The translations under genes and the position numbers were made by a program. DNA of 64,000 nucleotides from Bacillus sp. FJAT-49736. Lineage in GTDB: Bacteria > Bacillota > Bacilli > Bacillales > Bacillaceae_C. The DNA lies in the NCBI RefSeq assembly GCF_018343615.1, contig NZ_JAGYPI010000001.1:372001-436000 (forward strand), read 5' to 3'. Positions within the stretch are counted from its first letter, which is position 1; each line of letters begins with the position of its first letter. The notes under the pieces are model-generated. The model was not told where the DNA came from. It searched no databases and worked only from the letters and a program-made list of their open reading frames with translations. Below are positions 54,697 through 63,869 of the stretch, in pieces.

Positions 54697-56034
54697 GTGA
54701 CTATTATAGAAAAAATCAAAATAGCCAAAAATACAGAAATCACAGGTAAACTTATTTCTAACATAATTCAAAAATGGGGTAAAAATCCGATCGATCGTTT
54801 TGAAAAGCTCGAAGGATATTATCAAGGAGAACACGATATTCTCAATCGTACTGTGCCTGATGGTAAGCCAAACAATAAATTAGTTATCAATTATGCAAAA
54901 CTGATAACAATTAATGCTACAAGTTATTTTTTGGGAATTCCTGTCACATACGAAAGTGATAAAAACGATTTTCTTCAAAAAGTTTTTGAAATATTGGATG
55001 ACAATGTAGAAGAAGATGTTAATTTTGAGCATGGGAAATATATGAGTATCAGTGGAGTATCATATGAATTGATTTACGCGGACGAGAATGCAAATGTTCG
55101 CTTTAAAAAATTAGACTGTAAAACTATAATTCCTGTTTATTCAGATGATATAAATGAAGAGCTAATCCTTGTCATTCGACACTATGAAACTGAAGATATT
55201 GTTAATAATAAAAAAATTGATAAGGCTGATGTTTATACAGATACTGAAATTATTGAATTTGAATCATCAAATGGAGCTTATACTGAAACGTTTAGATCAG
55301 ACCATTATTTTGGTGATGTTCCAGTAGTAGAGTATCTAAATAACGAAGAAAGACTAGGCGATTTTGAAATAGTGTTGTCTCTGATTGATGCTTATAATAA
55401 AGCGCAATCAGATACTGCTAACGATTTTGAGGAATTCACAGATGCATATCTTGCTTTGACTGGAATGGAAGGTACAGAGCCGGAAGACATTGATGAACTA
55501 AAAGAAAAGCGTGTTTTGTTGGTTCCTGAAAATGGGAAAGCCGATTGGTTAATTAAAACTATCAATGATACAGCAACTGAAAATTATAAAAGTAGGTTGC
55601 AGGACGATACGCACCGTATCAGCCAAGTTCCTGATTTAACAGATGAGAAATTTGCCGGGAATGTTTCCGGTGAGGCTATGAAGTATAAATTGTGGGGTCT
55701 CGAACAAATAACAGCTACTAAAGAAAGGAAGTTTAAAACAGCACTTATCAAGCGCATCCGTCTTATTACTAACTTTCTTAATATTAAAGGTTCTCAATAT
55801 GACTATAACGATATCAATCTAAAATTCCATAGAAATATTCCGAAGAACCTTCTGGAGCTTGTTAGTACTGTAAAAGACTTAAGTGGAATTGTTAGTGAAA
55901 AAACACAACTAAGCCTACTTCCATTCATTGATGATGTTGATGCCGAAATGAAACGTAAAGAAAATGAAAAGAAAGAATTCCTATCAAAAGACCCTTATCA
56001 ACAATTAGGCTCTAATAGCGGTGGTAATGAATGA
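54697..56034 (+). CDS. Phage portal protein (SPP1 gp6-like)
   Basis: A 445-residue SPP1-type portal. Hallmarks are YYQGEHDILNRTVPDGKPNNK, ATSYFLGIPVTYES and the clip/stem region SQVPDLTDEKFAGNVSGEAM. The start is odd: the only usual codon is GTG 54697, which lies inside the AGGGGGTGA ribosome site just after the terL stop and in the same frame. ATT at 54703 is a less usual alternative. Overlaps the next gene (ATGA). Confidence 0.92.
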   Translation: MTIIEKIKIAKNTEITGKLISNIIQKWGKNPIDRFEKLEGYYQGEHDILNRTVPDGKPNNKLVINYAKLITINATSYFLGIPVTYESDKNDFLQKVFEILDDNVEEDVNFEHGKYMSISGVSYELIYADENANVRFKKLDCKTIIPVYSDDINEELILVIRHYETEDIVNNKKIDKADVYTDTEIIEFESSNGAYTETFRSDHYFGDVPVVEYLNNEERLGDFEIVLSLIDAYNKAQSDTANDFEEFTDAYLALTGMEGTEPEDIDELKEKRVLLVPENGKADWLIKTINDTATENYKSRLQDDTHRISQVPDLTDEKFAGNVSGEAMKYKLWGLEQITATKERKFKTALIKRIRLITNFLNIKGSQYDYNDINLKFHRNIPKNLLELVSTVKDLSGIVSEKTQLSLLPFIDDVDAEMKRKENEKKEFLSKDPYQQLGSNSGGNE

Positions 56035-57056
56035 AACCGGAAAAGTATTGGCAGAAGAGAGCAGAACAGGTTGCTGCAGCTCAACATGATAAAGCAGATA
56101 AATATGTCGAAGATTTATTTCGGGAATATAATAACGCCATAAATAGTATTCAAAGAGATATCGAGGTTTTTTATCATCGATTTGCTGTTAATAATGAAAT
56201 CTCCTTTTCGGAAGCTCGTAAAATACTAACAAATAGTGAACTAGATGAATTTCGAATATCCTTAGAAGATTTCATTTCAAAAGCGAAGGATAATGTTGAT
56301 GGACAGTGGACGAAAACCTTAAATAATGCCTATTACAAAAGCCGAATAAGTAGATTTGAAGCATTGCAAATTCAGATTAGACAGCAGATTGAAATGTTAA
56401 CTTACAACCAGAATAGTAACATGGAGGATCTGTTATCGGATGTTTATTCCAATACTTATTATCAAACAATATTTGAAGTTCAAAACGGATTGGAATTTGC
56501 TATTACCTTCGCAAAAGTTGATGAAAAGGCTGTAAAAAGAATAATCAATAAGCCATGGATTGATTCGAATTTCAGCAGTCGCATTTGGAATAACAAGGAG
56601 AAGCTGCTGCGGGAATTAGAAACCAACTTGTCACAAGCTTTTATACGTGGTGATAGCATTGATAGAACAGCTCAAACAATATCTAATCGAATGTATGTTA
56701 GTTATAGCAATGCTGCACGACTTGTCAGGACGGAAACAGCCCATATTGTTGGAGAAGCTACATTTGATGGCTATCGTGGCAGTGGTGTTGTTAAGTCTTA
56801 TCAGTTTCTAGCAACATTAGACAGTAGGACAAGTCATATTTGCCAGTCCATGGATGGCAAAGTTTTTAAACTAAGTGAAAAAGAAGAAGGTGTAAATTAT
56901 CCACCTCTTCATGTTAATTGCCGATCTACTACAGTTGCATATTTTGGAGATGAGGAAATTTCGGCTAGGATTGCTAGAGATGATAAAGGAACATATGAAG
57001 TTCCATCCAACATGACTTATCAACAATGGAAAAGAAAGTATGTGGACAGTCGCTAA
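56031..57056 (+). CDS. Minor head protein, SPP1 gp7 / Mu F-like
   Basis: A 341-residue phage morphogenesis protein. The C-terminal Phage_Mu_F domain has ARLVRTETAHIVGEATFDGY, LDSRTSHICQSMDGKVF and PPLHVNCRSTTVAYF with the conserved Cys-His pattern. It associates with the portal and assists DNA ejection. Translationally coupled to the portal gene. Confidence 0.92.
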   Translation: MKPEKYWQKRAEQVAAAQHDKADKYVEDLFREYNNAINSIQRDIEVFYHRFAVNNEISFSEARKILTNSELDEFRISLEDFISKAKDNVDGQWTKTLNNAYYKSRISRFEALQIQIRQQIEMLTYNQNSNMEDLLSDVYSNTYYQTIFEVQNGLEFAITFAKVDEKAVKRIINKPWIDSNFSSRIWNNKEKLLRELETNLSQAFIRGDSIDRTAQTISNRMYVSYSNAARLVRTETAHIVGEATFDGYRGSGVVKSYQFLATLDSRTSHICQSMDGKVFKLSEKEEGVNYPPLHVNCRSTTVAYFGDEEISARIARDDKGTYEVPSNMTYQQWKRKYVDSR

Positions 57057-57073
57057 TGCGGCTTTTTATTTTT
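57048..57073 (+). terminator. Weak terminator after the gp7-like gene
   Basis: AGTCGC pairs with GCGGCT (one G-T), TAAT loop, then TTTTTATTTTT. It overlaps the end of the gene. Confidence 0.65.
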
Positions 57074-57128
57074 GATAAAATCTGCAACTTTCAGGCTCGT
57101 ACTGTAAGGGGCAAAAGGAGGAAATTAA

Positions 57129-57827
57129 ATGTATAGAATGATTGCAGGCAGGCTTGTAGGGGTTCCGTTGATGAGCCCAGATGGAGGAACAGGTGGCGGT
57201 GCAACAGGGAGTACAGGCGAAGGAGCAGGAGCTAGCACTGGACAAAGTGGAGCAGCAGATGGTAGCGAATCTGGTTCCGGAACAGGTGGTACTGATTCTG
57301 AGATTCCAAAAACAAAAGAGGAATTACAGAAACTCTTACAGAGCGAAGCCGATAAACGTGTTACTAGTGCTTTAAAAACAGCTCAAGAAAAATGGGAACT
57401 CGAGTACAAGCAAAAGCTTGAAGCTGAAAAAGCCGAGGCAGAAAAGCTTGCTAAAATGTCAGCTGCAGAAAAGGAGCAGGCACTTCTTGAAAAACAAAAA
57501 AAGGATATTGCTGATAGAGAAAGGGCTATTCAACAGAAAGAACTTAAACTTGAAACAATTAAAATCCTAAATGACAAGAAATTGCCAATTGATTTTGCTG
57601 ATTTATTACTGGCCGACGATGCTGATAAAACAAAAGGCAATGTCGATACGTTTGAAAAGGCATTTCGTGATGCAGTTGAAAAAGCTGTTGTAGAACGGCT
57701 AAAAGGTTCGACTCCAGGTTCAGGAGGAGCTACTGCTAAAGCAGGAGAGTATGGAAAGAAAGTCGCAGAAGCTTTTTCTCAAAAAAATGATGAGCTTGAG
57801 AAAGCAAGAAAATCCTATTTTGGATAA
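57129..57827 (+). CDS. Capsid scaffold protein (DUF4355)
   Basis: A 232-residue protein. Gly/Ser/Thr-rich segment at about 18-58, then a long Glu/Lys/Ala coiled coil (60-150) and a helical end. This is the layout of DUF4355 phage scaffolds, placed as expected directly before capsid genes. Ribosome site AAAGGAGGAAA. Confidence 0.88.
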   Translation: MYRMIAGRLVGVPLMSPDGGTGGGATGSTGEGAGASTGQSGAADGSESGSGTGGTDSEIPKTKEELQKLLQSEADKRVTSALKTAQEKWELEYKQKLEAEKAEAEKLAKMSAAEKEQALLEKQKKDIADRERAIQQKELKLETIKILNDKKLPIDFADLLLADDADKTKGNVDTFEKAFRDAVEKAVVERLKGSTPGSGGATAKAGEYGKKVAEAFSQKNDELEKARKSYFG

Positions 57828-57842
57828 GGAGGAAGATGAAAT

Positions 57843-58202
57843 ATGAGTAAATTTGTTCAAACAAGCTACGGAAATAAAAAAGATATTTTAAAATTTCCAG
57901 ATCACTATGTAAATGTAGCGGTCACAGTGGACGATACCGGCATTACAGCTAATGCAGAAGGTAAAAAGATTGTGCCTGCAGGTACGATACTTGGCGGTGG
58001 AGTTCTAGCTGATCCAACCAAAAAAGCTAAGAAAGATAATACCGCAACGGCAGAAGGTGTGCTATTTAATGATGTTGAAGTAACATATGGTCCAGCGCCG
58101 GGAGCTATGTTAATTCATGGTTTTGTGGACTTAAACAAGCTTCCGACTGCACCATCTACGGATGCAATTGCAGCATTAAAACAAATTACATTTTTAAAAT
58201 AA
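57843..58202 (+). CDS. Head decoration protein
   Basis: A 119-residue beta-rich protein (DHYVNVAVTVDDTGITANAE, then GTILGGGVLADP). It lies between scaffold and major capsid genes, as the stabilising decoration proteins of E-type capsids. GGAGGAAGATG precedes the start. Confidence 0.78.
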   Translation: MSKFVQTSYGNKKDILKFPDHYVNVAVTVDDTGITANAEGKKIVPAGTILGGGVLADPTKKAKKDNTATAEGVLFNDVEVTYGPAPGAMLIHGFVDLNKLPTAPSTDAIAALKQITFLK

Positions 58203-58229
58203 TTTCTTAAAGTAGAAAGGATTGATTAT

Positions 58230-59276
58230 ATGCCAACAATTTTTGAATTAGTAAATGCAGAGAATATTGCAACGTATTATCAGAATAACCCATCCAATTC
58301 TGCACCATATCTGGGTGCTACTCTTTTCCCAGCTAAAAAGCAACTTGGTTTAGACTTAAGCTGGATTAAAGGTTCAAAAGGGCTGCCAGTCGCTTTAATG
58401 CCTTCAGAATTTGATGCAAAAGCGACTGTCCGTGATCGTATTGGATTCGATAAAATTCAAACAGAAATGCCGTTTTTCAGAGAATCAATGCGAATTGGGG
58501 AAAAGGATCGTCAGGAATTAAATCGTCTCCTTGCCTCTAATCTCGACAGTATGGTTATGCCATTGATAAATAACATCTATGATGATGTTGCGAATCTAGT
58601 AAATGGGGCACAGGTGCAACCTGAAAGAATGATTATGCAGCTCTTATCAACAGGTAAAATTAGTATCACAGCCAATCGTTTAAATTACGATTACGATTAC
58701 AAAATGTCTGATGAGCACAAAGAAACATTAACAGGAACCGCAGCTTGGGCTGATACGGATAACTCTGATCCAATAGGGGATATTTTGAAATGGCAGGATA
58801 AAGTAGAAGAAGATACTGGTGTTCGTCCAACAAATGCAATCTTAACTCGGAAAACCTTCAGTTATTTACTCAAAAATAAAAGCATTCGTTTGGATATGAA
58901 TCCACTTGGCGGTCAAAACATTATTATGACAGATTCTATGCTAAAACAGTATTTACAAACAAAATTAGGTTTATCTGTCGCAGTGTATACTAAGAAATTT
59001 GCATTGCAGGATGGTTCTACAAGTTTATTTTATCCGGATGACTATTTTACCTTAATTCCAGATGGGACACTCGGTAATACTTATTATGGTACTACACCTG
59101 AAGAAAGTGATTTGATGACAGGTAACACATCAGCTGATGTCCGTATTGTGAATACAGGTGTCGCGATCACAACAGTTAAAGAGCCGCATCCAGTAAATGT
59201 TGAAACAATTGTTTCTGCAATTACTCTTCCAAGCTTCGAAACTATCGATAACATATTTATTGCAAAAGTAAACTAA
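58230..59276 (+). CDS. Major capsid protein (lambda gpE-like, Phage_cap_E)
   Basis: A 348-residue HK97-fold capsid protein of the E family. Typical features are the N-terminal arm (YYQNNPSNSAPYLGATLFPAKKQ), RDRIGFDKIQTEMPFFRESM and the C-terminal P domain with ALQDGSTSLFYPDDYFTLIP. Ribosome site AGAAAGGATTG. A terminator follows. Confidence 0.93.
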   Translation: MPTIFELVNAENIATYYQNNPSNSAPYLGATLFPAKKQLGLDLSWIKGSKGLPVALMPSEFDAKATVRDRIGFDKIQTEMPFFRESMRIGEKDRQELNRLLASNLDSMVMPLINNIYDDVANLVNGAQVQPERMIMQLLSTGKISITANRLNYDYDYKMSDEHKETLTGTAAWADTDNSDPIGDILKWQDKVEEDTGVRPTNAILTRKTFSYLLKNKSIRLDMNPLGGQNIIMTDSMLKQYLQTKLGLSVAVYTKKFALQDGSTSLFYPDDYFTLIPDGTLGNTYYGTTPEESDLMTGNTSADVRIVNTGVAITTVKEPHPVNVETIVSAITLPSFETIDNIFIAKVN

Positions 59277-59277
59277 T

Positions 59278-59304
59278 GAGGGGAAATTCGCCCCTCTATT
59301 TTTA
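59278..59304 (+). terminator. Terminator after the capsid gene
   Basis: GAGGGG pairs with CCCCTC, 7-nt loop, followed by TATTTTTA. It may set a high capsid-to-connector ratio. Confidence 0.8.
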
Positions 59305-59322
59305 TGAAAGGTGGATGAACTA

Positions 59323-59601
59323 ATGTCCAAGAGTAAAGAAAAACAACTAAAAAATGAGAATGAAAGTACTCTTGAATTCGAAGAAATCACTGAAACCTCA
59401 AAACTATCTGAGACAAAGCAAGAGAATGAGGAAATCGAAAATGATGATGAAGAATTAGACGCTGAAAATGAAACATTTGAAATTGTATTTAAATCAAATG
59501 TTAATCATAACGGTACACGATATAGAAAAGGCGAATCATTAGAGGTATCGGAAGTAGAATACGCTGTTCTTTTAAAAGCCGGTGTAATTGATGCTGAATA
59601 A
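59323..59601 (+). CDS. Acidic phage protein after the capsid gene
   Basis: A 92-residue protein. The first 50 residues are Glu/Lys/Asn-rich and disordered; the end (FEIVFKSNVNHNGTRYRKGE, then LKAGVI) resembles small proteins often found after capsid genes. ATG 59323 follows AAGGTGG. It overlaps the next gene. Confidence 0.72.
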   Translation: MSKSKEKQLKNENESTLEFEEITETSKLSETKQENEEIENDDEELDAENETFEIVFKSNVNHNGTRYRKGESLEVSEVEYAVLLKAGVIDAE

Positions 59602-59968
59602 AGTTCTTGAAATCGTTAAGCGCCGTCTCAAAATAATTGATACATCTCTTGACGATTTGATCAATGACTACATTGAGCAAATTGAGTGGAAAATTAGGCT
59701 CTACTGTAATATAAGCGAAGTTCCAGAAGCATTAAAGTTTGTCTGGGCTTCCATGACCATTGATATCCTTCGTATTGAACACCCAAATGAGGAAGCCATT
59801 GCAAATACAGTTGCTGAATCGGTTAATAGCGTTAAATTAGGTGATACAAGTATTGCTTACGGAAATAAAGGAACTGATATTACCAATACTTCTAAGGCAA
59901 GTTTAGATGATATTGTCCTTAATTATAGTCATGAGCTTAATCGTTTCCGGAGGTTAAGGTGCATATGA
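59591..59968 (+). CDS. Head-tail connector protein (gp6-like)
   Basis: A 125-residue helical protein (KVLEIVKRRLKIIDTSLDDLINDYIEQIEWKI split over two helices) of the phage head-tail connector / DNA packaging type. ATG 59591 preferred over TTG 59588. Located first among the connector genes, as XkdG-H type clusters. Confidence 0.78.
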   Translation: MLNKVLEIVKRRLKIIDTSLDDLINDYIEQIEWKIRLYCNISEVPEALKFVWASMTIDILRIEHPNEEAIANTVAESVNSVKLGDTSIAYGNKGTDITNTSKASLDDIVLNYSHELNRFRRLRCI

Positions 59969-60321
59969 ACTATGTCCGTCAACGAAAAGCGATTGAAAAA
60001 CTATATGAAGATAAGGCAACAATCAGTAGATTTCAAGATTTTGAAACTGATTGGGGCGAGACTCGGAATAATATAGTACCAATTTATACAGATCAAACTT
60101 GCAGATTATCGCAAAGAACACTCCCATCAAATGGACAAAGCGACACCATAAATAGCATTCTATATGAAACTAAAGTTTTCATAGCACCTGAACTTGAAAT
60201 TAAGCAGGGTGATACTATTGAAGTTTTACACAACGGCTTAATAAAAACGTACACAGCTGGAGAACCATTTACTTATCCAACTCATCAAGAAATTAGCCTG
60301 CAAAGGAATGAAAAGGCATAA
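59965..60321 (+). CDS. Head-closure protein (XkdH-like)
   Basis: A 118-residue beta-rich protein (DKATISRFQDFETDWGETRN, then QGDTIEVLHNG) matching head-closure/adaptor proteins by position and style. ATG 59965 follows TTAAGGTG. Overlaps both neighbours. Confidence 0.72.
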   Translation: MNYVRQRKAIEKLYEDKATISRFQDFETDWGETRNNIVPIYTDQTCRLSQRTLPSNGQSDTINSILYETKVFIAPELEIKQGDTIEVLHNGLIKTYTAGEPFTYPTHQEISLQRNEKA

Positions 60322-60845
60322 TGGCTTCTGGTGGATTTGAATTTGAAGAGGTTGTAAGATTAGCCAAACGATTTCAAAAGGCAATTGATGAAAGAATTGT
60401 AGAACGATTCATAAGGGGATTTTTATTAGAAATGGCATACCGAGCTGAAGCGAAAATGAAACGTCGCACACCGGTGAATACAGGTGATCTAAGACGTAAA
60501 TGGACAGTAGGTAATATAGAGAGACAAGGAAGTTCATATGTTGTTGAAATCTTTAACAATCTTGATTATGCAAGTTTTGTTGAATATGGTTTTCGTAGTC
60601 ATTTTGTGCCAGGTAAGTGGGAAGGAAAACAGTTCCGTTATATTCAAGGATATAATCCTCCTAGCGGAGAGCCAGGCGGAATGTACGTTGGTCCTAAGAA
60701 TGGATGGGTGGAAGGTAAGTTTATGATGACAATATCGATGAAGGAAATAGAACGAGAGCTACCCAGGTACCTCGAACAGAAACAAGCTCAATTAATCAAT
60801 GAAATCATGAATGGCCGCCCTACAGGAGGTGGAAACAACACTTGA
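60321..60845 (+). CDS. HK97 gp10-like tail completion protein (XkdI-like)
   Basis: A 174-residue protein. The gp10 signature is RRTPVNTGDLRRKWTVG followed by VEIFNNLDYASFVEYGFR. It joins tail and head. Start overlaps the previous stop. Confidence 0.88.
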   Translation: MASGGFEFEEVVRLAKRFQKAIDERIVERFIRGFLLEMAYRAEAKMKRRTPVNTGDLRRKWTVGNIERQGSSYVVEIFNNLDYASFVEYGFRSHFVPGKWEGKQFRYIQGYNPPSGEPGGMYVGPKNGWVEGKFMMTISMKEIERELPRYLEQKQAQLINEIMNGRPTGGGNNT

Positions 60846-61270
60846 TTACTATAAATGATATTAGTAAATCATTAATTTCCACTTTAAAAAAGAATTTTCC
60901 TCAAACAAGAGTATATGGTGAAGAAATTAAACAGGGATTTCAAGATCCTTGTTTTTTTGTGAAGTTTTTTCCTGTTTCTCAAGAAAGGGAATTTAGAGAT
61001 AGATATAAAAGGTATCACTCTTTTGATATTCATTATTTTTCAGATTCGAAATTTCCGAATGATGATATGGGACAGGTTGCAGAAACTTTATACCAAGCAA
61101 TGGAATATTTACCGGTTAAAAACGGAATTTGTAGAGGAACCAAAATGAAAAACGAAACAATTGATGGTGTACTCCATTTTTATGTTGATTATGATTTTCA
61201 TGTTATTAAGGAAAGGGCACCAGGAATTATGATGAAATCAATAGAACAAGGAGGTTTTCTCCGTGAGTAA
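60842..61270 (+). CDS. Tail terminator protein (XkdJ-like)
   Basis: A 142-residue protein (MITINDISKSLISTLKKNFP, then FFVKFFPVSQEREF) matching the XkdJ/DUF6838 tail terminator type. TTG start overlaps the previous gene by 4 nt; GGAGGTGG lies upstream. It caps tail tube length. Confidence 0.8.
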   Translation: MITINDISKSLISTLKKNFPQTRVYGEEIKQGFQDPCFFVKFFPVSQEREFRDRYKRYHSFDIHYFSDSKFPNDDMGQVAETLYQAMEYLPVKNGICRGTKMKNETIDGVLHFYVDYDFHVIKERAPGIMMKSIEQGGFLRE

Positions 61271-61430
61271 TCAAAAAGCTGCAACTTATACAAAAGATCA
61301 ATTTTTACTTTCTATCAAATTTGCAAAGCATAAAGATTTAATTAATGCGCTTTTAAATAAGGACGAAAAATATACGACTTCTCAAGTTGAAAAGCTTATC
61401 AATGATTTTCTAAAAAAGGTGGTTAAATAA
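61263..61430 (+). CDS. Small phage protein between XkdJ-like and sheath genes
   Basis: A 55-residue basic helical protein (MSNQKAATYTKDQFLLSIKF...). GTG 61263 follows AAGGAGG. The sheath ATG follows its stop at once. PBSX-type tail clusters carry a similar small gene here. Confidence 0.75.
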   Translation: MSNQKAATYTKDQFLLSIKFAKHKDLINALLNKDEKYTTSQVEKLINDFLKKVVK

Positions 61431-62741
61431 ATGGCTGGAGGTACATGGTTATATCAAAATAAGGTAAGACCAGGTGTGTATATTAATTTCGAAAGTGAGC
61501 CTCAAACTATTGGCGCATTAGGAGAACGTGGAATTGCCACTATGGCGCTTTTAATGAGTTGGGGCCCATCTAAAGAAGTAATTGAGATTGAAGCCGGAGA
61601 AAATGTGAAAGAAAAACTTGGCTTTAATTTAGCGGATAATGAATTATTACTTATTCGTGAATGTTTGAAAAGAGCTAAAAAGCTTTTGTTATACAGATTA
61701 AATATAGGAACAAAAGCAACAGCATCATTAGATACGATGATAGTCACAGCAAAGTACGGAGGTCAGAGAGGAAATAACCTTTCTGTTGTTGTACAAGCAA
61801 ATATTGATGATCAAACCAAATATGATGTACGAACTTTTCTTGATGGAACAGAGGTAAGCTTGCAAACTGTTTCGGAAATAAGTGAATTAGAGAGTGATTG
61901 GGTTATTTTTTCTGGAACAGCATTAAAGGAAACAGCAGGATTAACTTTAACAGGTGGGACTGATGGGGTTGTAACGAATCAAGATCATACGGATTATCTA
62001 AATGCAATAGAAGTATATGAATTTAATGCTATTGGTCTTACTTCAACAGATGAAACATTAAAATCATTATATACTTCATTTACAAAGCGTCTTCGTGAGG
62101 AAGAAGGATACAAAATCCAATTAATCGTTACTAATTTTCCAACTGCTGATTCCGAAGCTGTAATTTCAGTGAAAAATGGTGTTGTCTTATCAGATGGGAC
62201 AAAGTTATCTCCATCAGAAGCTGTTGCTTGGGTAACCGGTGCTACTGCAGGTGCAAATGTGAATGAATCATTAACATATCAAGCATATGATGATGCAGTT
62301 GATGTTGTACCGCGGTATACAAATTCTCAAATTATTGCTGCTCTAAAGAATGGTGAATTTGTTTTCACATTAAATAATGGGAAGGTAATAGTTGAACAAG
62401 ATATCAATACATTGAAAAGCTTTACTCCAAAAAAGAGTAAACAGTTCTCAAAAAATCGTGTTGTTCGTGTATTAGATGAAATCGGAAATGGATTGAAACG
62501 GATTTTTGATGATTTTTATATAGGCAAAGTAGATAACAATGCTGACGGTCGAAATCTATTAAAAAATGAATGTAATTCTTTCATGGGAACTCTCCAGGGG
62601 ATAAATGCTATTCAAAATTTTGATTCTCAGAATGATGTTTCCGTTATTAAGGGTAGCGATTCTGATAGTGTTTATGCTGAAGTCTATGCCCAACCTGTTG
62701 ATTCTATTGAAAAAATATATATGAAAGTAATATCTGCCTAA
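61431..62741 (+). CDS. Contractile tail sheath protein (XkdK-like)
   Basis: A 436-residue sheath. RPGVYINFESEP at the N-terminus, LTGGTDGVVTNQDHTDYLNA in the middle, and the conserved C-terminal core NNGKVIVEQDINTL and VDSIEKIYMKV. Presence of a sheath makes the phage a myovirus. Ribosome site AAAAAGGTGG lies at the end of the previous gene. Confidence 0.95.
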   Translation: MAGGTWLYQNKVRPGVYINFESEPQTIGALGERGIATMALLMSWGPSKEVIEIEAGENVKEKLGFNLADNELLLIRECLKRAKKLLLYRLNIGTKATASLDTMIVTAKYGGQRGNNLSVVVQANIDDQTKYDVRTFLDGTEVSLQTVSEISELESDWVIFSGTALKETAGLTLTGGTDGVVTNQDHTDYLNAIEVYEFNAIGLTSTDETLKSLYTSFTKRLREEEGYKIQLIVTNFPTADSEAVISVKNGVVLSDGTKLSPSEAVAWVTGATAGANVNESLTYQAYDDAVDVVPRYTNSQIIAALKNGEFVFTLNNGKVIVEQDINTLKSFTPKKSKQFSKNRVVRVLDEIGNGLKRIFDDFYIGKVDNNADGRNLLKNECNSFMGTLQGINAIQNFDSQNDVSVIKGSDSDSVYAEVYAQPVDSIEKIYMKVISA

Positions 62742-62764
62742 TTTAATGTAAGGGAGTGAAAACG

Positions 62765-63229
62765 ATGGGCTTTTTAAAAGCTGGCGATACAATCAGCGGT
62801 CAAGAAGGTCGTGCCTATGCCACCATTAACGGACAAGTAGAAGAAATGTTTTACGTTAAAAAGCTGGAAGCAAAAGTTGAAAAAAATAAGACCGAGGTTA
62901 AAACACTTGGTAAACGAGGCATTCAGAATAAAACAAGTGGATGGAAAGGCTCCGGGAACATGACCATTTACTATGTTACATCTCGATTTAGAGAAATTAT
63001 GCTTGAATATATTAAGAACGGAAAGGATACGTATTTCGATATTCAAATCGTGAATGAGGATCCTACTTCAACTATTGGAAAACAAACAGTAGTATTGAAA
63101 AATGTAAACTTGGATAGTGTCATCATTGCCAAAATTGATACAGATTCTGAGAGCATGGATGAAGATACAGATTTTACATTCGACGATGTAGATCTATTAG
63201 ATAGCTTTACTCAACCGACTCTTGGCTAA
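62765..63229 (+). CDS. Tail tube protein (XkdM-like)
   Basis: A 154-residue tube protein. GRAYATINGQVEEMFYVKKL and GWKGSGNMTIYYVTSRFREI are typical of XkdM. ATG 62765 follows AAGGGAGTG; an in-frame GTG at 62756 is inside that site. Follows the sheath as in PBSX. Confidence 0.92.
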   Translation: MGFLKAGDTISGQEGRAYATINGQVEEMFYVKKLEAKVEKNKTEVKTLGKRGIQNKTSGWKGSGNMTIYYVTSRFREIMLEYIKNGKDTYFDIQIVNEDPTSTIGKQTVVLKNVNLDSVIIAKIDTDSESMDEDTDFTFDDVDLLDSFTQPTLG

Positions 63230-63234
63230 ACTAT

Positions 63235-63260
63235 GAGCATCTTTTATGGTGCTCTTTTTA
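63235..63260 (+). terminator. Terminator after the tail tube gene
   Basis: GAGCATC pairs with GGTGCTC (one G-T), TTTTAT loop, then TTTTTATATTTT. Probably partial, favouring tube protein output. Confidence 0.75.
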
Positions 63261-63288
63261 TATTTTATATATTGGAGGTTTTTTAAGG

Positions 63289-63711
63289 ATGAATGAATTA
63301 CAAGCTTTTTTTGCTGAGAACGTAAGTGTAGGTGTAACAGAGGATTTCGTTATTTCGGAACGATTTAAGGACAAAGATGGAAATCCAATCAAGTGGAAAC
63401 TGCGTGCACTTAATGAATCGGAAAACGAGGAAATACGAAAATCTGCAACCAAACGAACAAAAATGAAAAAGAACCTCTATTTGCCTGAGGTTGATAATAA
63501 TGAATATATGGCTAAGTTAGCAGCAGCAAGCGTTGTTTTTCCCGATTTAAAAAATGCGGATCTACAAAAATCATATGGTGTTTTAGGGGCAGAAAATTTA
63601 CTTAAGAAAATGCTTCTATCCGGGGAATATGGAGTACTTATCGAAAAAGTTCAAGAAATTAACGGTTTTGATAATGATATCAATGATCTTAAGGAAGACA
63701 TAAAAAACTAA
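63289..63711 (+). CDS. Tail assembly chaperone, short form (XkdN-like)
   Basis: A 140-residue XkdN-type protein (FFAENVSVGVTEDFVISERF, RALNESENEEIRKSATKR). It is the unshifted (gpG-like) product. It ends GAC ATA AAA AAC TAA, where a slippery heptamer precedes the stop. It should coat or fold the tape-measure protein during tail assembly. ATG after GGAGG. Confidence 0.92.
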   Translation: MNELQAFFAENVSVGVTEDFVISERFKDKDGNPIKWKLRALNESENEEIRKSATKRTKMKKNLYLPEVDNNEYMAKLAAASVVFPDLKNADLQKSYGVLGAENLLKKMLLSGEYGVLIEKVQEINGFDNDINDLKEDIKN

Positions 63712-63869
63712 TTGAGGAAGGTGATGGTGAATGGAACTATGCTTACTTCGCCTTCCATAAACGAAATATTTTGCCGCAAGATTTAGCAAAGATGAGTCTT
63801 AAAGAACGAGCAGCCATCTACGCTTTAATCGATGTGTATATCAAGAATATGCCTAAAGTGAAAAAGTAA
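63289..63869 (+). CDS. Tail assembly chaperone, -1 frameshift fusion form
   Basis: A -1 shift on A-AAA-AAC adds 53 residues after Asn140: LIEEGDGEWNYAYFAFHKRN, ... DLAKMSLKERAAIYALIDVY, ending KVKK at 63869. The extension has no ribosome site and no start of its own next to the stop. About 193 residues in all. This copies the gpG/gpGT logic of lambda and the XkdN arrangement in PBSX-like tails. Confidence 0.8.
63702..63708 (+). other. Programmed -1 frameshift slippery site
   Basis: A AAA AAC in the X XXY YYZ register, one codon before the TAA at 63709. Confidence 0.85.
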
